From assembly GCA_030431775.1 (NCBI GenBank), contig JAUIHW010000027.1:1-54065 (forward strand): a stretch of 54,065 bases of DNA. Direction: 5' to 3'. The stretch is from Gammaproteobacteria bacterium. GTDB lineage: Bacteria; Pseudomonadota; Gammaproteobacteria; Pseudomonadales; JAUIET01. The notes below the pieces were generated by a model. It worked only from the letters and a program-made list of their open reading frames with translations. It was not told the origin of the DNA and searched no databases. The translations under genes and the position numbers were made by a program. Positions 51,028 through 54,065 of the stretch are shown here, one piece after another (position 1 is the first letter of the stretch; the number at the start of each line of letters is the position of its first letter).

Positions 51028-53772
51028 ATGGGTAAGTCACTCGTTATTGTCGAATCTCCGGCAAAAGCTCGAACAATCAACAAGTACCTTGGTAAGGAAT
51101 TTGTTGTGAAATCCAGCGTGGGTCACATTCGGGACCTCCCTACCAGCGGTTCGAACAATGGTGCGATCGACCCCAAAGCGCGCGCCCGTGCAGCGGCTGA
51201 AACCCGTAAACTGTCGCCAGAGCAGAAAGAGATTCATCGCCAGAAAAAGGCCAAGGAACAATTGGTTCGGCGCATGGGTATTGACCCTGACGCGGATTGG
51301 GACGCCAATTATCAGGTGTTGCCAGGAAAAGAAAAGGTTGTCAGTGAATTACAGCGCCTGGCTGATTCGGCCGACACGGTTTATCTGGCCACTGACCTTG
51401 ATCGCGAAGGAGAGGCCATTGCCTGGCATCTGCAGGAAGTCATTGGCGGAGAGCCGCAACGCTTCAAACGAGTGATTTTCAACGAAATTACCCAGAATGC
51501 CATCCAGGAGGCATTCGCACAGCCCGGTGACCTGGACTTACAGAGGGTCAATGCACAGCAGGCACGGCGCTTCCTGGACCGCGTAGTGGGCTTTATGGTG
51601 TCACCATTGCTGTGGTCCAAGGTCGCCCGTGGATTGTCTGCCGGACGTGTTCAGTCTGTTGCGGTAAAGCTGATCGTCGAACGCGAGCGTGAAATAAAAG
51701 CCTTTGTTCCGGAAGAGTTCTGGGAACTGGATGCACATGTCCTGAGCGCGGATAAAGATGAGCTGAAGCTGGCTGTTAAGAAACACAAAGGCGAGAATTT
51801 TCGACCGGGTAACCGTGAGGCCATAGACCGGGTACTGGCCGAGCTGCAACCTGCTGACTATATTGTCAGCAGCCGAGAAGACAGGCCGACCCAAAGCCGG
51901 CCCGGTGCGCCGTACATCACATCAACTTTGCAGCAGGCTGCCAGTACGCGACTGGGTTTTTCAGTCAAAAAGACAATGACGATGGCTCAGCGTCTTTATG
52001 AAGCAGGCTATATAACCTACATGCGTACCGATTCAACCAACCTCAGTGCCGAGGCCGTAGCGAGTTGTCGGGATTACATCGAAAACAAGTTCGGCAGAAA
52101 GTACCTGCCGGATACACCGAATTCCTACGGCTCGCGGGAAAATGCACAGGAAGCCCACGAGGCCATTCGGCCATCCGATGTCGCACTTAGGGCGCATCAG
52201 TTGCAGGGAGTCGACAAGGATGCGGAACGGCTGTATGAGCTTATCTGGCGCCAGTTTGTGGCCTGTCAGATGCCACCCGCCCGGTTTCTCAGCAGCAAAT
52301 TGGTGGTTAACGCAAGCGATTACGAATTGCGCGTTAATGGCCGGGTTATTCAGTTCGACGGCTTTATGAAAGTTCAACCGCCGCAGAGCAAGAAAGAAGA
52401 CGATGTTGTTATTCCAGACTTAAAGCCCGGTGACCAGTTGCAGCTGCGGGAGCTGATACCGAGTCAGCACTTCACTAAACCTACGCCTCGTTACACCGAA
52501 GCAAGTCTTGTCAAGGAGCTGGAGAAGCAGGGAATCGGCCGGCCATCCACTTATGCCGCGATTATCTCTACGATTCAGGACCGTGGATACGCGAGAATTG
52601 AAAACCGACGCTTCTATGCCGAAAAAATGGGTGAAATCGTCACCGACCGTTTGAGTGAAAACTTTGCTGAGCTGATGGATTATGGATTCACCGCGAACAT
52701 GGAGGAGGCGCTTGATGAGGTTGCCAATGGCGATCGTGACTGGAAGGCCCTGCTGAACGAATTTTACAGTGATTTCCTGATAAAGCTGGAAGCTGCTAAC
52801 GATGATGATGGCATGCGAGCGAACAAACCGGTGGAAGTGGATCTGCAATGTTCGCAATGTGGCCGGCCCATGCAGGTACGAACCGCCAGTACCGGGGTTT
52901 TTCTGGGTTGCTCCGGCTATTCGCTGCCACCAAAAGAGCGATGCAAAAATACCATCAATCTAGTGCACGGCGATGAAGTGGTCAGCGCCGATGCGGACGA
53001 TGATTCCGAACAGGAATCGCTGTTGCTGCGCAAGCGTCATCGCTGCACGTTGTGCGGTACTGCAATGGACAGCTACTTAGTCGATGAATCGACCAAGCTG
53101 CACGTCTGTGGAAACAACCCGGATTGTTTGGGTTCCGAGATAGAAAAGGGCAGCTACAAGATCAAGGGCTATGACGGGCCGGTCATTCAGTGCGATAAGT
53201 GCCAACAGGACATGCAGCTGAAAACCGGACGCTTCGGGAAGTACTTTGGTTGCACTTCTGAGACCTGCAAGAACACCAGGAAGCTATTGCGCAATGGTGA
53301 AGCGGCGCCGCCAAAAATGGACCCGGTACCCATGCCCGAGCTGCAGTGCCAGAAAGTTGATGACCACTACGTGCTGCGCGATGGCGCGGCGGGCATGTTT
53401 CTGGCGGCCAGTCAGTTTCCGAAAAATCGCGAGACCCGCGCGCCATTATTGTCGGAGATTCTGCCGCACAAGGGCGAGATTGACGCCAAGTATGATTTTC
53501 TGTTCAGTGGCCCGGTTGCAGACAACAAGGGCAACCCAAGCCAGGTGCGCTACAGTCGAAAGACCAAGGAGCAGTACCTGATGAGCGAGGTGGACGGCAA
53601 GGCAACCGGTTGGCAGGCGTTCTATGTGGATGGCAAGTGGCAGGAAAAACTTCCGGCGCCAAAGAAAAAGAAGTCCGCCGCGAAGAAAAAAGCACCGGCT
53701 GCCCGCTCTCGTAAAAAAGCCGTCACTGCCAAAAAATCAAGCGCAAAAACCGGACAAAGCCGCGCCAGCTGA
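51028..53772 (+). CDS. topA: DNA topoisomerase I
   Basis: The product is 914 residues from ATG 51028 ([10 protein letters not shown], the family start). The Toprim domain has the VIVESPAKA start and [12 protein letters not shown] (acidic triad). The catalytic Tyr is in [10 protein letters not shown]. Near the C-terminus are zinc-ribbon repeats (CSQCGRP, CTLCG, CDKCQ), then a basic Lys/Ala tail. It relaxes negative supercoils behind RNA polymerase. The stop overlaps the next start. Confidence 0.96.
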   Translation: MGKSLVIVESPAKARTINKYLGKEFVVKSSVGHIRDLPTSGSNNGAIDPKARARAAAETRKLSPEQKEIHRQKKAKEQLVRRMGIDPDADWDANYQVLPGKEKVVSELQRLADSADTVYLATDLDREGEAIAWHLQEVIGGEPQRFKRVIFNEITQNAIQEAFAQPGDLDLQRVNAQQARRFLDRVVGFMVSPLLWSKVARGLSAGRVQSVAVKLIVEREREIKAFVPEEFWELDAHVLSADKDELKLAVKKHKGENFRPGNREAIDRVLAELQPADYIVSSREDRPTQSRPGAPYITSTLQQAASTRLGFSVKKTMTMAQRLYEAGYITYMRTDSTNLSAEAVASCRDYIENKFGRKYLPDTPNSYGSRENAQEAHEAIRPSDVALRAHQLQGVDKDAERLYELIWRQFVACQMPPARFLSSKLVVNASDYELRVNGRVIQFDGFMKVQPPQSKKEDDVVIPDLKPGDQLQLRELIPSQHFTKPTPRYTEASLVKELEKQGIGRPSTYAAIISTIQDRGYARIENRRFYAEKMGEIVTDRLSENFAELMDYGFTANMEEALDEVANGDRDWKALLNEFYSDFLIKLEAANDDDGMRANKPVEVDLQCSQCGRPMQVRTASTGVFLGCSGYSLPPKERCKNTINLVHGDEVVSADADDDSEQESLLLRKRHRCTLCGTAMDSYLVDESTKLHVCGNNPDCLGSEIEKGSYKIKGYDGPVIQCDKCQQDMQLKTGRFGKYFGCTSETCKNTRKLLRNGEAAPPKMDPVPMPELQCQKVDDHYVLRDGAAGMFLAASQFPKNRETRAPLLSEILPHKGEIDAKYDFLFSGPVADNKGNPSQVRYSRKTKEQYLMSEVDGKATGWQAFYVDGKWQEKLPAPKKKKSAAKKKAPAARSRKKAVTAKKSSAKTGQSRAS

Positions 53773-54065
53773 TGTCTTCACGGGGCCTGTGTAACCGTGA
53801 GTTGATGCTGGCAACCCGCCAGTTGCGGAACCTGGACAGTGCGGACGACTGCCGTATTGTGGCGCGTCAACTGGCCTTTGTTTATCGTTGTTTCCTGCAT
53901 GAAGTGGCAGAAGCCTTTCAAGTACAACCGACCGACGATTATCGAGGCGCAGACCGGCTGTTAAAGGACCTGCGAGGGAAGCTGGGCGAAGATGTCACAA
54001 TTGCCGAACTCGACGAGGTAGAGAAGACCCCCTGGCTCAGCGCCGTGCGTTCGGCTGAGTCTGTT
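53772..54065 (+). CDS. DUF6586-type hypothetical protein (3' end outside window)
   Basis: A frame opens with ATG overlapping the topA TGA (TGATG) and runs 98 codons to the window end. It has NRELMLATRQLRNLDSADD and RQLAFVYRCFLHEVAEAF, a mostly helical pattern that recalls the DUF6586 protein found after topA in pseudomonads and relatives. The coupling to topA supports a real gene. Function unknown. Confidence 0.7.
   Translation, partial: MSSRGLCNRELMLATRQLRNLDSADDCRIVARQLAFVYRCFLHEVAEAFQVQPTDDYRGADRLLKDLRGKLGEDVTIAELDEVEKTPWLSAVRSAESV

Overview
The window reads as the chromosome of a free-living, probably marine gammaproteobacterium. The evidence is topA followed by a DUF6586-type gene, slt, yheS, a FimV-like gene, a rhombosortase, type II isocitrate dehydrogenase and a DmdA-like DMSP demethylase. 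A Cellvibrionales-type lineage (OM60/SAR92/Halieaceae-like) would fit, but that is inference. Coding density is high. I saw no rRNA, tRNA, CRISPR array, prophage or insertion sequence.

Layout. 1-5.1 kb: the end of a TonB-dependent receptor gene, then a lipoprotein with a Pro-Thr linker and two near-identical halves, then a small exported protein. 5.2-8.6 kb: a Pho-box-controlled phoB, a short soluble PhoR-like protein with Asn in place of the phosphoacceptor His, and a type II isocitrate dehydrogenase with an internal duplication. 8.6-12.2 kb: alanine dehydrogenase divergent from its likely Lrp-type regulator, a MATE exporter and a hotdog thioesterase. 12.2-15.4 kb: an acyl-CoA dehydrogenase and the ABC-F ATPase YheS. 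15.4-21.4 kb (minus strand): a tightly coupled five-gene operon of dmdA, metY, an alpha/beta hydrolase, a 3-hydroxyacyl-CoA dehydrogenase/enoyl-CoA hydratase fusion and a flavin-binding split-barrel protein. 21.4-30.8 kb: a tyrosine phosphatase, a CadC-like membrane regulator divergent from a small TPR protein, a methyltransferase, a cupin, a lone KASIII, a nitroreductase, a FimV-like protein and a luciferase-like monooxygenase. 30.9-36.1 kb: a patatin lipase, a degenerate beta-lactamase-fold protein, a degenerate JmjC-like protein, a small membrane coiled-coil protein and a lone prepilin. 36.4-44.7 kb: an MFS carrier, folD and the soluble NAD-dependent formate dehydrogenase operon fdsGBA-fdhD-fdsD. 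44.8-54 kb: a zinc alcohol dehydrogenase, a shikimate-kinase-like protein with an altered pocket, a TPR lipoprotein, rhombosortase, a strongly structured non-coding stretch ending in a terminator, a glutaredoxin-like protein, usp-slt, topA and the start of a DUF6586-type gene.

How the genes work together. DmdA would move a methyl group from DMSP to tetrahydrofolate. MetY could trap the methanethiol released later as methionine. The hydratase/dehydrogenase fusion could act on the CoA thioesters in between. The folate C1 unit could be oxidised through FolD, and the resulting formate by Fds. This joins two separate loci into one plausible C1 and sulfur route; it is inference from gene content. 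A second theme is enzyme-like proteins that lack catalytic residues: the PhoR-like protein, the beta-lactamase-fold protein and the JmjC-like protein.
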